From positions 655,001 through 719,000 of the forward strand of contig JAKOON010000043.1 of assembly GCA_022577435.1 (NCBI GenBank): DNA of 64,000 nt, given 5' to 3'. This stretch comes from Embiotoca jacksoni (Eukaryota > Chordata > Actinopteri > Embiotocidae). The notes beneath the pieces are model-generated. The model searched no databases, was not told the origin of the DNA, and saw only the letters and a program-made list of their open reading frames with translations. This document shows positions 32,236-43,394 of this stretch, in pieces; the stretch's first letter is position 1; each line of letters starts with the position of its first letter. A program made the translations under genes and the position numbers.

Positions 32236-35200
32236 CTATCTGAGAGCCAGAGTGTGGACCTGGTAGATCTCCTTGGGGAAGTTCATCTGTTGCTCCTCGT
32301 GGACGATGCGGAGTCCCGCTCTGTCCACCAGGCTGTGGACGATCTTCAGATCGCGGCACACGCTGCTGTCCACCTCGTCCGGGACCACGCCCTCGTACGA
32401 CACGTTGTCCTTGATGACGATGAGGCCGTTGGGTCGGAGGCCTTTCTGGCAGCGTCGCAGGAACTCCACCAGGTGGTCGTCTGTCAGGTGGCCTGAACGG
32501 GACGAAAAGGAGGGAAGAAGTTTGGATGTGGAGTTTGACTTTGATCCTCAGTGAAGCTCTGAACACGTTTGAAGAAGCTCAAAGATTAAAGTACAGGACG
32601 AGCAATTAATGTGCACCGATATCTGTACAAACACAAAGTCAGTGTGAGATCATTTCTATTTAAATGAAATGTATTTTTAATCAGCGAAGTGCCAGCTGAA
32701 CACATCTACGGGCCACGTCACTGAAAACATGCCGTTCCTTTTCTAAATAAGCCGGCGACACAACGATCCGTTCAAAACAGGGAATCACAGTTCGGATTCT
32801 TCTAAAAATGCACAAACATTAACGGTTTGTTTTTTATGCAACAAGACACAGAAGTAATCTTGTAATAAATCACATTTGATTCTTGAATCTATGGAAATAG
32901 ACAGTATGATGATAATATAGTGCATCTCAAAGAATCTGCTATTAATGCTCACAAACAGGACTTCATTCAATACGTTTGAACCAGAAATAGATTCATCCCA
33001 AAATATTCTGGAAAAAGATCTATTTGTTTATTTTCTGGACCATCTTCATGTTGTGTTTCTCCAGGTTGTCTTCTAACCCTCCGGAGGACCAGACCAACAC
33101 CTCCATCTAACCTTCCTCTTCTTTTGACTCACACCGACTTTAAAGATGAAGACCACCGACTGGCGGATTAATCACTTGGTGTTTTTGTCTTCTGTAAAGT
33201 ATGAGTAGTGATTTGTCAGCGGTCTCTGATAGGTCTCCTGATGTGAGACTCCGTCCAGCTCAAAGTCTCTGATAGGTCTCCTGATGTGAGACTCCGTCCA
33301 GCTCAAAGTCTCTGATAGGTCTCTTGATGTGAGACTCCGTCCAGCTCAAAGCGTTCAGGATGCTTGAAGTGAACTCGGTCGTCAAGACACAAAAACACCA
33401 ACAGCACATTTCTTGTTCTCGTTTCGTCGGTCATAACGACGTCCTTCGCGACTCACCGATGACCCACTGGATCCAGATCACGTCGTAACGTCCGCTTTCC
33501 GGCACGAAGTCCTGCAGGCCGCGGCAGAAGTAGTTGCCCACCCTGCCGCCCTCCTCCTCCAGGTACGCCTTGGCTTTGTCCAGGAACTCCTGCGTGACGT
33601 CCACCAGGTCCACGGTTCTGAACAGAGGCAGCAGCAGACGCTTGGTGATCCTCCCGATGCCGGCGCCACAGTCCAGAGCGACGCCCGAGCCCGTCTTCTC
33701 CTCGCCGTCCTGCAGAGACAACAAACCGTTGACCGCTGACAGCAGAGCAGGAAGGAAAGGCTGTGAAGCCACTCATATTCAAGATTCATATAAGTATTAA
33801 TACTCTGTTACTAATAATATTCAGATTAATATAAGTATTAATACTCTGTTGCTAATAATATTCAGATTAATATAAGTATTAATACTCTGTTACTAATAAT
33901 ATTCAGATTAATATAAGTATTAATACTCTGTTACTAATCATATTCAGATTAATATAAGTATTAATACTCTGTTACTAATAATATTCAGATTAATATAAGT
34001 ATTAATGCTGTTACTAATAATATTCAAGGTTCATATAAGTATTAATACTCTGTTACTAATAATTTTCAGATTAATATAAGTATTAATGCTGTTACTAATA
34101 ATATTCAAGGTTCATATAAGTATTAATACTCTGTTACTAATAATATTCAGATTAATATAAGTATTAATGCTGTTACTAATAATATTCAGATTAATATAAG
34201 TATTAATGCTGTTACTAATAATATTCAAGGTTCATATAAGTATTAATACTTGGTTACTAATAATATTCAGATTAATATAAGTATTAATACTGTTACTAAT
34301 AATATTCAGATTAATATAAGTATTAATACTCTGTTACTAATAATATTCAAGGTTCATATAAGTATTAATACTTGGTTACTAATAATATTCAGATTAATAT
34401 AAGTATTAATACTGTTACTAATAATATTCAGATTAATATAAGTATTAATACTCTGTTACTAATCATATTCAGATTAATATAAGTATTAATACTCTGTTAC
34501 TAATAATATTCAGATTAACATAAATATTAATACTGTTACTAATAATATTCAAGGTTCATATAAGTATTAATACTTGGTTACTAATAATATTCAGATTAAT
34601 ATAAGTATTAATACTGTTACTAATAATATTCAGATTAATATAAGTATTAATGCTGTTACTAATAGTATTCAGATTAATACAAGTATTAATACTCTGGTAC
34701 TAATAATATTCAGATTAAGTTGTTTTACAGTCATTGTTTTCAAAGCCACAAGTCTTCAGTCTTAGCAGCGAAGGTCCAAACCAACACCAACAAGTCAAAG
34801 TCCAGGTCCTAAACTTGCAATTTGACATTTTACAATACTACAGAAGAAACGTTCTTATGGTCAAATTACAGATATAACTCGTGTTTTTGAAATTCTTTTA
34901 CTACTTTAAAGGAAATCTTAGATTTACAAGCAATATGTTGAGGTGTGTTGTTCAACTTCATCGTGTTGGCTGACAGAACGTCAGTCAGAAGGTAAAGAAC
35001 GGGTTCCAGTGAGCCGACATGTCAAACATGTATTCTAGATTTCTAATGTGACGTAAATCTATCATTTAAGTTCTGTGACATCACACATAGAAGGTCAGTC
35101 CAACCCTGGAACTCGTGACGTCACCTTGAAGGTCTGAAACTGGTTGAAATGCAGATGAAGTGTCTGCAGTCGATATTCTATTCAGTCTGCTCGAAGCTAA

Positions 35201-35399
35201 ACGTGTCGCTGCATCGTACGTTGTTCTGAGAGCTTCTTACACCGAGGAACTTCTGCAGGAAGGCTTTGGATCCGTTGATGTCGATGCTGGAGATGCTGCC
35301 GTAGCCTCCCAGCATGCCGTCCACCGTGGGGGACACCTCCCTCCAGTAGTCCTCAGCGTTGGAGTAGAAGCTGGCTTGGTTTCCTGCGATGTCCCCCAT
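32236..35399 (-). CDS. ntmt1: N-terminal Xaa-Pro-Lys N-methyltransferase 1, spliced
   Basis: Coding exons on the minus strand: 35399-35241, 33709-33457 and 32492-32236, phases 0 and 1, giving 222 residues (human 223). The start MGDIAGNQASFYSNAEDYWR follows a clear acceptor (TGTGACAG at 35400). Conserved blocks: SPTVDGMLGGYGSISSIDIN; the SAM-binding motif I, VALDCGAGIGRITKRLLLPL; VDLVDVTQEFLDKAKAYLEE; YDVIWIQWVIGHLTDDHLVE; and LRPNGLIVIKDNV. The enzyme methylates the alpha-amino group of X-Pro-Lys/Arg N termini such as RCC1 and some histone-associated proteins, mainly in the nucleus. It is a complete class I Rossmann methyltransferase with no break. Confidence 0.95.
32493..33456. other. ntmt1 last intron with a 43-bp triplicate
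   Basis: A tandem unit of about 43 bp containing GATAGGTCTCCTGATGTGAG and GACTCCGTCCAGCTCAAAG occurs three times at 33221-33351. Nothing else was recognised. Confidence 0.7.
33774..34715. repeat. About 41-bp AT-rich minisatellite, roughly 23 units, ntmt1 intron 2
   Basis: Units contain ATTCAGATTAATATAAG, TATTAATACT and TGTTACTAATAAT, varying between 39 and 42 bp by presence of CTC and an AAGGTTCATAT variant. The array starts about 65 bp upstream (minus strand) of the acceptor of the methyltransferase motif I exon. Confidence 0.95.
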
Positions 35400-35444
35400 C
35401 CTGTCACAGGTCCACAACAACATGTTGGCCGGCATCAGCACATG

Positions 35445-36427
35445 TTCTAGGGGTCCACGTGTTCTAGGGGTCTACATGTTCTGATAGGTCCACATGTTCA
35501 AGGGGTCCACATGTTCTAGGGGTCCACATGTTCTAGGGGTCTACATGTTCTAGGGGTCTACATGTTCTAGGGGTCTACATGTTCTGATAGGTCCACATGT
35601 TCAAGGGGTCCACATGTTCTAGGGGTCCACATGTTCTAGGGGTCTACATGTTCTAGGGGTCTACATGTTCTGATAGGTCCACATGTTCAAGGGGTCCACA
35701 TGTTCAAGGGGTCCACATGTTCTAGGGGTCTACATGTTCTAGGGGTCTACATGTTCTAGGGGTCTACATGTTCTGATAGGTCCACATGTTCAAGGGGTCC
35801 ACATGTTCTAGGGGTCTACATGTTCTAGGGGTCTACATGTTCTAGGGGTCTACATGTTCTGATAGGTCCACATGTTCAAGGGGTCCACATGTTCAAGGGG
35901 TCTACATGTTCTAGGGGTCCACATGTTCTTGGGGTCCACATGTTCTAGGGGTCTACATGTTCTAGGGGTCTACATGTTCTAGGGGTCTACATGTTGATAG
36001 GTCCACATGTTCTAGGGGTCCACATGTTCTAGGGGTCTACATGTTCTAGGGGTCTACATGTTCTAGGGGTCCACATGTTCTAGGGGTCTACATGTTCTAG
36101 GGGTCTACATGTTCTGATAGGTCCACATGTTCAAGGGGTCCACATGTTCAAGGGGTCTACATGTTCTAGGGGTCCACATGTTCAAGGGGTCTACATGTTC
36201 TAGGGATCCACATGTTCTAGGGGTCTACATGTTCTGATAGGTCCACATGTTCTAGGGGTCCACATGTTCTAGGGGTCTACATGTTCTAGGGGTCCACATG
36301 TTCTAGGGGTCCACATGTTCTAGGGGTCCACATGTTCTTGGGGTCCACATGTTCTAGGGGTCTACATGTTCTAGGGGTCCACATGTTCTAGGGGTCTACA
36401 TGTTCTAGGGGTCTACATGTTCTAGGA
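35445..36427. repeat. 17-bp minisatellite, about 57 units, ntmt1 intron 1
   Basis: The unit AGGGGTCCACATGTTCT alternates with TCTACATG, TTCAAGG and TCTGATAGG variants in a partly regular higher-order pattern. It begins about 45 bp from the acceptor of the first coding exon. Confidence 0.95.
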
Positions 36428-36767
36428 CAGAAACCAACTACAGGCTTCCTTTTAAAGAAACGGTGTGCAGCTTTGATTTGACGCTCCACAGCAGGAACCG
36501 TTTCAATCTAAAAATCTCTACGGGATAATTTGGTGAGAACGAACACGGTTGGAGACGTGAGTTTATCTGGTTGACGTCACCACATGAATCATATTCAGGA
36601 GACTGTCCTACGGCGGCCATTGTTCTGGCTCTGGACGTCATCTTTCATATCGTATCTTAAATAAAATCCATATTGTAATATTGCAACATGTGGACGGGAT
36701 GATGTCTTCATGTTATACTGTAGAACTTACAGCTCCATGTGGAGGAGTTACCGACGGAGAGACGGAA
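36428..36767. other. Unique spacer between ntmt1 intron arrays
   Basis: No gene or element recognised. Confidence 0.5.
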
Positions 36768-37210
36768 AGACAGACAGACAGACAGACAGACAGAAAGGCA
36801 GACGGAAAGACAGAAAGACAGATAGACGGAAAGGCAGACGGAAAGACAGAAAGATGGAAAGACAGACAGACGGAAAGACAGAAAGACGGAAAGACAGACA
36901 GACGGAAAGACAGAAAGGCAGACAGAAAGATGGAAAGACAGAAAGACAGATAGACGGAAAGGCAGACGGAAAGACAGAAAGATGGAAAGACAGATAGACA
37001 GAAAGACAGACAGACGGAAAGACAGAAAGGCAGACGGAAAGACAGAAAGATGGAAAGACAGATAGACGGAAAGACAGACAGACGGAAAGACAGAAAGACG
37101 GAAAGACAGACAGACGGAAAGACAGAAAGGCAGACAGAAAGACGGAAAGACAGATAGACGGAAAGACAGACAGACGGAAAGACAGAAAGACGGAAAGACA
37201 GACAGACGGC
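36768..37210. repeat. GACA/GAAA/GACG tetranucleotide-derived array, ntmt1 intron 1
   Basis: Purine-rich tract of GACAGACGGAAAGACAGAAAG-type units with GGCA and GATG variants. The 182-residue Ser/Leu/Cys/Phe frame on the minus strand is an artefact of it. Confidence 0.95.
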
Positions 37211-38283
37211 AGGTTTTAGTGGATATTTGAAAACAAACTTTTAGTTTATGCGACATATAAAACTATTAAACACTTACTAGGTGGAATTTGAAGTTCTTGA
37301 CTTTAAAAATAAAATAATTTTCTGTATTTTGCCAGGTTTTCAAGAACATTATTATTGCAGAAATACCCTAAAATATCATGATATGATTTCGGGGCCCTGG
37401 TACTGTATGTGTGAACTGTTACTGTGGACATACTTCTGATGTCCCACTTAAAGATGACATCATGTCCAGATTGGAGCTCATGTTAGAGACATCGGACACA
37501 CTGGGAGCTTCAAACAGAAAATCTCTAAATTCATTTCATCCTGTTTTTACAGCTCAGGAATATTTTAAACCATTAAAACCTTTTTTCTGGAGTTGATCTT
37601 GAAAAGGTGATCTACGTCTTTAATGTCTCTGACCTTCATTATTGTCATAAATCTATGACCTTTCTGGAGCTCAGCCAGAATGCAGATGCCATCACATGAC
37701 TTCTGTCCTCGTCCCGCCTCAGCTTCATGCACTGGCTGCAGTATCATATTTTATGGACTGATTGTAAATCCTTATATGATTTCATATTTGGGATTTTCAG
37801 CAACAATTCCTGCATTAGTCTGACATGACTTTCTTAATATAATATTATATCTAAATATTATTATATATATATGCTTTGTTTTTTCATTTCATTATGATTA
37901 TATCTTGCTTTCCTTTGTCTGTTTTTAGTTTGTGAAGAACTTTGTCCCTGTGTTTGGACACTGCTACATACAGTAAATAAAGTTTGATATCATTGTTATC
38001 AATTGTTTTTGTTAACAGTAAAACAAAAACAATCTGGAAGACGTAATACATTTCATAATTTCGTGTTTCATGTTTATTCTGCCTATTACAAAAAAACCCT
38101 CTTTGTATTAAATATGTTGATGATGCTTTTCAGAAGACGCATTGTCTCATACGAGCCGTCGTCCACCTGTTCACCAACCTCAGTTCAACTGTCATTAAGG
38201 AGCTTTGATCCATATCGATGCTCCGGAGAGTCGGTGTCTTTTAAATGAATAGGAGGTCTATCATCTGCTTGGTATGTTAGGTG
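37211..38283. other. ntmt1 intron 1 unique DNA, nothing recognised
   Basis: AT-rich, with a TA-rich patch near 37840-37872. No supported feature. Confidence 0.5.

Positions 38284-38339
<56 letters not shown>
38284..38339. repeat. (CA)28 microsatellite
   Basis: Pure CA tract immediately before the 25-bp array. Confidence 0.98.
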
Positions 38340-38340
<1 letters not shown>

Positions 38341-38359
38341 TTGGGAGTAGTTCAGCTGT

Positions 38360-40712
38360 CAGGGTCTATCTCCTGACCTCCACCAGGGTCCATCTCCTGA
38401 CCTTCACCAGGGTCACCTCCACCAGGGTCTATCTCCTGACCTCCACCAGGGTCCATCTCCTGACCTCCACCAGGGTCCATCTCCTGACCTTCACCAGGGT
38501 CACCTCCACCAGGGTCTATCTCCTGACCTGCACCAGGGTCCATCTCCTGACCTCCACCAGGGTCTATCTCCTGACCTCCACCAGGGTCCATCTCCTGACC
38601 TCCACCAGGGTCCATCTCCTGACCTCCACTAGGGTCTATCTCCTGACCTCCACTGACCTCCACCAGGGTCTATCTCCTGACCTCCACCAGGGTCCATCTC
38701 CTGACCTCCACTGACCTCCACCAGGGTCTATCTCCTGACCTCCACCAGGGTCCATCTCCTGACCCCCACCAGGGTCTATCTCCTGACCTCCACTGACCTC
38801 CACCAGGGTCCATCTCCTGACCTCCACTAGGGTCTATCTCCTGACCTCCACTGACCTCCACCAGGGTCTATCTCCTGACCTCCACCAGGGTCCATCTCCT
38901 GACCTCCACTGACCTCCACCAGGGTCTATCTCCTGACCTCCACCAGGGTCCATCTCCTGACCTTCACCAGGGTCACCTCCACCAGGGTCTATCTCCTGAC
39001 CTCCACCAGGGTCCATCTCCTGACCTTCACCAGGGTCACCTCCACCAGGGTCTATCTCCTGACCTCCACCAGGGTCTATCTCCTGACCTCCACCAGGGTC
39101 CATCTCCTGACCTCCACCAAGGTCCATCTCCTGACCTTCACCAGGGTCACCTCCACCAGGGTCTATCTCCTGACCTGCACCAGGGTCCATCTCCTGACCT
39201 CCACCAGGGTCTATCTCCTGACCTCCACCAGGGTCCATCTCCTGACCTTCACCAGGGTCCATCTCCTGACCTCCACTAGGGTCTATCTCCTGACCTCCAC
39301 TGACCTCCACCAGGGTCTATCTCCTGACCTCCACCAGGGTCCATCTCCTGACCTCCACTGACCTCCACCAGGGTCTATCTCCTGACCTCCACCAGGGTCC
39401 ATCTCCTGACCCCCACCAGGGCCTATCTCCTGACCTCCACTGACCTCCACCAGGGTCCATCTCCTGACCTCCACTAGGGTCTATCTCCTGACCTCCACTG
39501 ACCTCCACCAGGGTCTATCTCCTGACCTCCACCAGGGTCCATCTCCTGACCTCCACTGACCTCCACCAGGGTCTATCTCCTGACCTCCACCAGGGTCCAT
39601 CTCCTGACCCCCACCAGGGTCTATCTTCTGACCTCCACTGATCTCCACCAGGGTCTATCTCCTGACCTCCACCAGGGTCCATCTCCTGACCTCCACCAGG
39701 GTCCATCTCCTGACCTTCACCAGGGTCCATCTCCTGACCTCCACCAGGGCCTATCTCCTGACCTCCACTGACCTCCACCAGGGTCCATCTCCTGACCTCC
39801 ACTAGGGTCCATCTCCTGACCTCCACCAGGGTCTACCTCCTGACCTCCACCAGGGTCCATCTCCTGACCTACACCAGGGTCTATCTCCTGACCTCCACTG
39901 ACCTCCACCAGGGTCTATCTCCTGACCTCCACCAGGGTCCATCTCCTGACCTCCACCAGGGTCCATCTCTTGACCTCCACTGACCTCCACCAGGCTTTAT
40001 CTCCTGACCTCCACTGACCTCCACCAGGGTCCATCTCCTGACCTCCACCAGGGTCCATGTCCTGACCTCCACTGACCTACACCAGGGTCCATCTCCTGAC
40101 CTCCACCAGGGTCTATATCCTGACCTCCACTGACCTCCACCAGGGTCCATCTCCTGACCTCCACCAGGGTCCATTTCCTAACCTCGACCAGGGTCTATCT
40201 CCTGACCTCCACTGACCTCCACCAGGGTCTATCTCCTGACCTTCACCAGGGTCCATCTCCTGACCTCCACCAGGGTCTATCTCCTGACCTCCACTGACCT
40301 CCACCCGGGTCTATCTCCTGACCTTCACCAGGGTCCATCTCCTGACCTCGACCAGGGTCTATCTCCTGACCTCCACTGACCTCCACCAGGGTCTATCTCC
40401 TGACCTTCACCAGGGTCCATCTCCTGACCTCGACCAGGGTCTATCTCCTGACCTCCACTGACCTCCACCAGGGTCTATCTCCTGACCTTCACCAGGGTCC
40501 ATCTCCTGACCTCCACCAGGGTCTATCTCCTGACCTCCACTGACCTCCACCAGGGTCTATCTCCTAACCTCCACCAGGGTCTATCTCCTGACCTCCACTG
40601 ACCTCCACCAGGGTCTATCTCCTAACCTCCACCAGGGTCTATCTCCTAACCTCCACCAGGGTCTATCTCCTAACCTCCACCAGGGTCTATCTCCTAACCT
40701 CCACCAGGGTCC
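38360..40712. repeat. 25-bp minisatellite, about 90-95 units, ntmt1 intron 1
   Basis: The unit combines CTATCTCCTGACCTCCACC and AGGGTC. Variants are TCCATCTC versus TCTATCTC, CCTTCACC, and a 12-bp duplication giving CCTCCACTGACCTCCACC. At about 2.35 kb it is the longest array here. Gly/Gln/Asp/Pro or Trp/Arg frames on the minus strand are repeat artefacts. Confidence 0.95.
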
Positions 40713-40949
40713 TATTAAAGTCCAAAGAACGACAGTGACGTCATGAGCTCTTAATGCACGTGGTATGTTGTCACAGAGTTGAGTATTTAATGACACCTTC
40801 ATTATGAGACATTTATCCAACTTTAAAACCAGCTAATAGCAGAGAACTACTTGTTATATATATGAAAACCTTTACACATGTTGTATGCACCACAACGTCC
40901 GTTTAAACCCGCCAACCCCCGTTTGAATGTCCGTTACCGTGTAACTAAC

Positions 40950-41360
40950 CTGCACGTGCTAACGTGGATGCTGTGCTTTTAGCCAACTAGCTCTTTAGCT
41001 CCCGACAGCGCTGTGAAACACCGACTCGGATTTATAAACTTCATTAACGCGCTTGTTGTGAACAACACCGACCTCGTCTTGCGGCGGCGCCCGGTCCAAC
41101 TTCCCCCGTTACCCCTCGTAAAGCCGGTCCCGGTGTCTGAGCTTGTGTTTTCTATTTGAGACCATCTCCGAATAGGCTGTACGTCACCTCCATGTGACTT
41201 GGTGCTACATTAGATCGGCGGGACGGACTCGGCCTGTAACTGGTTGTTAAAATTAATACTCAACGTCATTGGTTAGGGAGTACTTGACTGGCAGTAAATA
41301 ACCAATCACATCACCGGAGACTTTAGCGCAAGAGTTTAGCGCATGCGCACCTCCAGCTGC
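40950..41360 (-). promoter_or_regulatory. ntmt1: Probable ntmt1 promoter and 5' noncoding exon
   Basis: CpG-dense DNA upstream (minus strand) of the ntmt1 coding exons. It holds a perfect palindromic NRF1-type site GCGCATGCGC (41339-41348) and a plus-strand CCAAT (AACCAATCAC, 41301-41310). Minus-strand donors (GAG|GTCGGT near 41070, CAG|GTTAGT near 40950) could end a noncoding first exon. The start site is not resolved. Confidence 0.55.
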
Positions 41361-41880
41361 TCCAATCCAGCACCACAACCTTTCCTTATTTGGTTCATGG
41401 GAGAGGAAGTAGCGACGCCCCCTGCTGGCTGACTTTACTCACGTACATTTCTCTACTGAGTTCAACTTTTCTTTTTTGAATAACATGCAGCTCAACCAGA
41501 CTGCAACCAAAGAAATTCAGACACATCTAAAGACCTGCTGCCCAATCACTGATCACATTTTTCTGACAACAGTAAGATAACACAGGCAGCATTATAATAT
41601 GTATCACCATGGACCATTTATGAAACAACAGGTGCCTGGGAACTAATATATAAAAGGCCTGTCAACCTTCCTATGAACTGAAAGAGACTAAATGAACCCG
41701 AACCTCTCGCCTGTGTTTAAAATGTGTCCTTTGCAGAGGTTCGAGTCCTTCTGCTTGTCTTGTGTCTGTTTATAGCTGGTTTGCATCTCCCTTTATATTT
41801 ACATCTCTTTGTAGTCATTGACATTTTGTAACAAGTTGTGTCTCTGATATTTTTCAGATGACTCTACCCTAGAGAGCTTT
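41361..41880. other. Intergenic DNA beyond ntmt1, nothing recognised
   Basis: No coding similarity or mobile element seen. Confidence 0.4.
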
Positions 41881-42214
41881 TTTAAAAAGCCAGACTTCCT
41901 CCAGCTGTTGGTGAACTTCTACAGAACCACCATCGAAACATCCACATACCAGTGTGATGGTGATGTCATGGCTCAGAGGATTGTGGGAGCTGCGCTTCTG
42001 GACCTGGACATTGTGTGTGCTGGCCGCCTACAAGGGAAAGCAGGAACATCAGTGAAGACCCAACCTGCCCAGAACCAGAACCAGAACCAGAACCACTTCT
42101 GTTTGTCCTGTTACCATCAGTGAAGAACTGCAGCACCACCAAAACAGGTGCTGGCAGACAGAGGAACAGCTTCTACCCCAGACCTGAAGCCTCCATCATC
42201 CTCCCCCACCCCCC

Positions 42215-42311
<97 letters not shown>

Positions 42312-42600
42312 TGTCAAGAGTGCAATATTGTTTTACAGTGTGCAGTTTATGAACTACCATGAACTGATTCTGTTCCACTGCTGCTGCTTTTGATCTATTT
42401 CACTACTGCACTTTATTGCTGCTTATAGTTGGCTGTTTTTTTTCACATATTGTTTTTATCTGTTTTGATTCAGCATTTGTCTTGTTTCATTGATCAGACT
42501 TTTGTTTGCCTGTTGCTGAGGTCTCTGAGAGCTCAATTCTGTTGTGTCTTATTCTTGTTAAAACTCCCTCCATCCATCTGCTTCCATCTGCACCACCGTT
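41881..42600 (+). mobile_element. Non-LTR retrotransposon C-terminal fragment with (CA)n
   Basis: DFLQLLVNFYRTTIE and QRIVGAALLDLDIVCAGRL in one frame, then SRNISEDPTCPEP, LFVLLPSV and RQRNSFYPRPEA in another, follow the order of fish LINE ORF2 C termini (QRIVG...LPSGRRYR...RNSFFP). There is a frameshift near 42025-42035. A short CCAGAA triplication at 42071-42090 and a (CA)n at 42219-42306 interrupt it; a T-rich 3'UTR-like stretch follows. The clade is not assigned. Confidence 0.6.
42219..42306. repeat. (CA)44 microsatellite
   Basis: Pure CA tract. His/Thr and Cys/Val frames across it are artefacts. Confidence 0.98.
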
Positions 42601-43394
42601 ATATTTAAAGTACCTTGAATTTACTTACTGTATTTATTTAGTATAACTACAGGTTCCATTACAGCAAAAAAAAAGTGTAATTGCATGTCCCATATACATA
42701 ACTGCATATGTCACCGTGATACAATGCAAAACTACACATTCACAATACAGAGTTGTGCAGGTAGCTGCAGATCAACCACATCTTCTGCAACCACATCACA
42801 CCTCATGTCCCCTCTTCAATAAACCTGGGAAAGAAGCTTTTTGTGGTCTCCATCATTCGCTGCATCCTCCAGAGACGTCGCATCACGTGGACAGCAATCA
42901 GAAACTTGTCACCCCCGAGATGAAGACCACTCTTCATCGACAGCACTGGATGCGGTCCACACTGACAGCTGCTGTGCAGAGTGTGTAAAGACTTCTGAAA
43001 ACATTCAGTATTGAGAAATGCACAAAAAATGCAATATTATTTCCACAAAATGATATTGGGAAGTAGATTTTCTTTAATATAATATTAAATGTAAAATTAA
43101 TTAATGGAGTGAATGAAGATAATAAAAAATAAAAGTGTTTAAAATAAAGGGAGATGCATTGGGTTGCAATGTTCACTAAACTGTGTTTTGAACTGTAAAA
43201 CATGTGCAGAGGTTTCAGAATTTTTGTTGATTCACCTTAATGTTAAAGTTAAGTATATGTTAATACTTTTATAAGTGCAAGCTTGTCTTTTCTGCAAACA
43301 ACACTGTAAATTAGAAGCACTTGAAAAGTTAGAAAAAAAAGCATTATGTGTGATTTTTTTTATTGTCCCTCTAGACACATATTACTCGGGGCGC
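42601..43394. other. Intergenic, nothing recognised
   Basis: No supported gene. A 90-codon frame at 42716-42988 has no recognisable similarity. Confidence 0.4.

Noticed and set aside
35440..36427. Possible CRISPR-like or regularly spaced array
   Set aside because: Direct tandem 17-bp units without unique spacers, in a eukaryotic intron.
36708..37256. 182-codon minus-strand Ser/Cys/Leu/Phe frame
   Set aside because: Translation of the GACA/GAAA array.
38274..40820. Many Gly/Gln/Asp/Pro and Leu/Thr/Ser frames on both strands
   Set aside because: Translations of the 25-bp minisatellite in ntmt1 intron 1.
42015..42393. His/Thr-rich frames across (CA)n
   Set aside because: Microsatellite translations; only the flanking LINE-like residues are meaningful.
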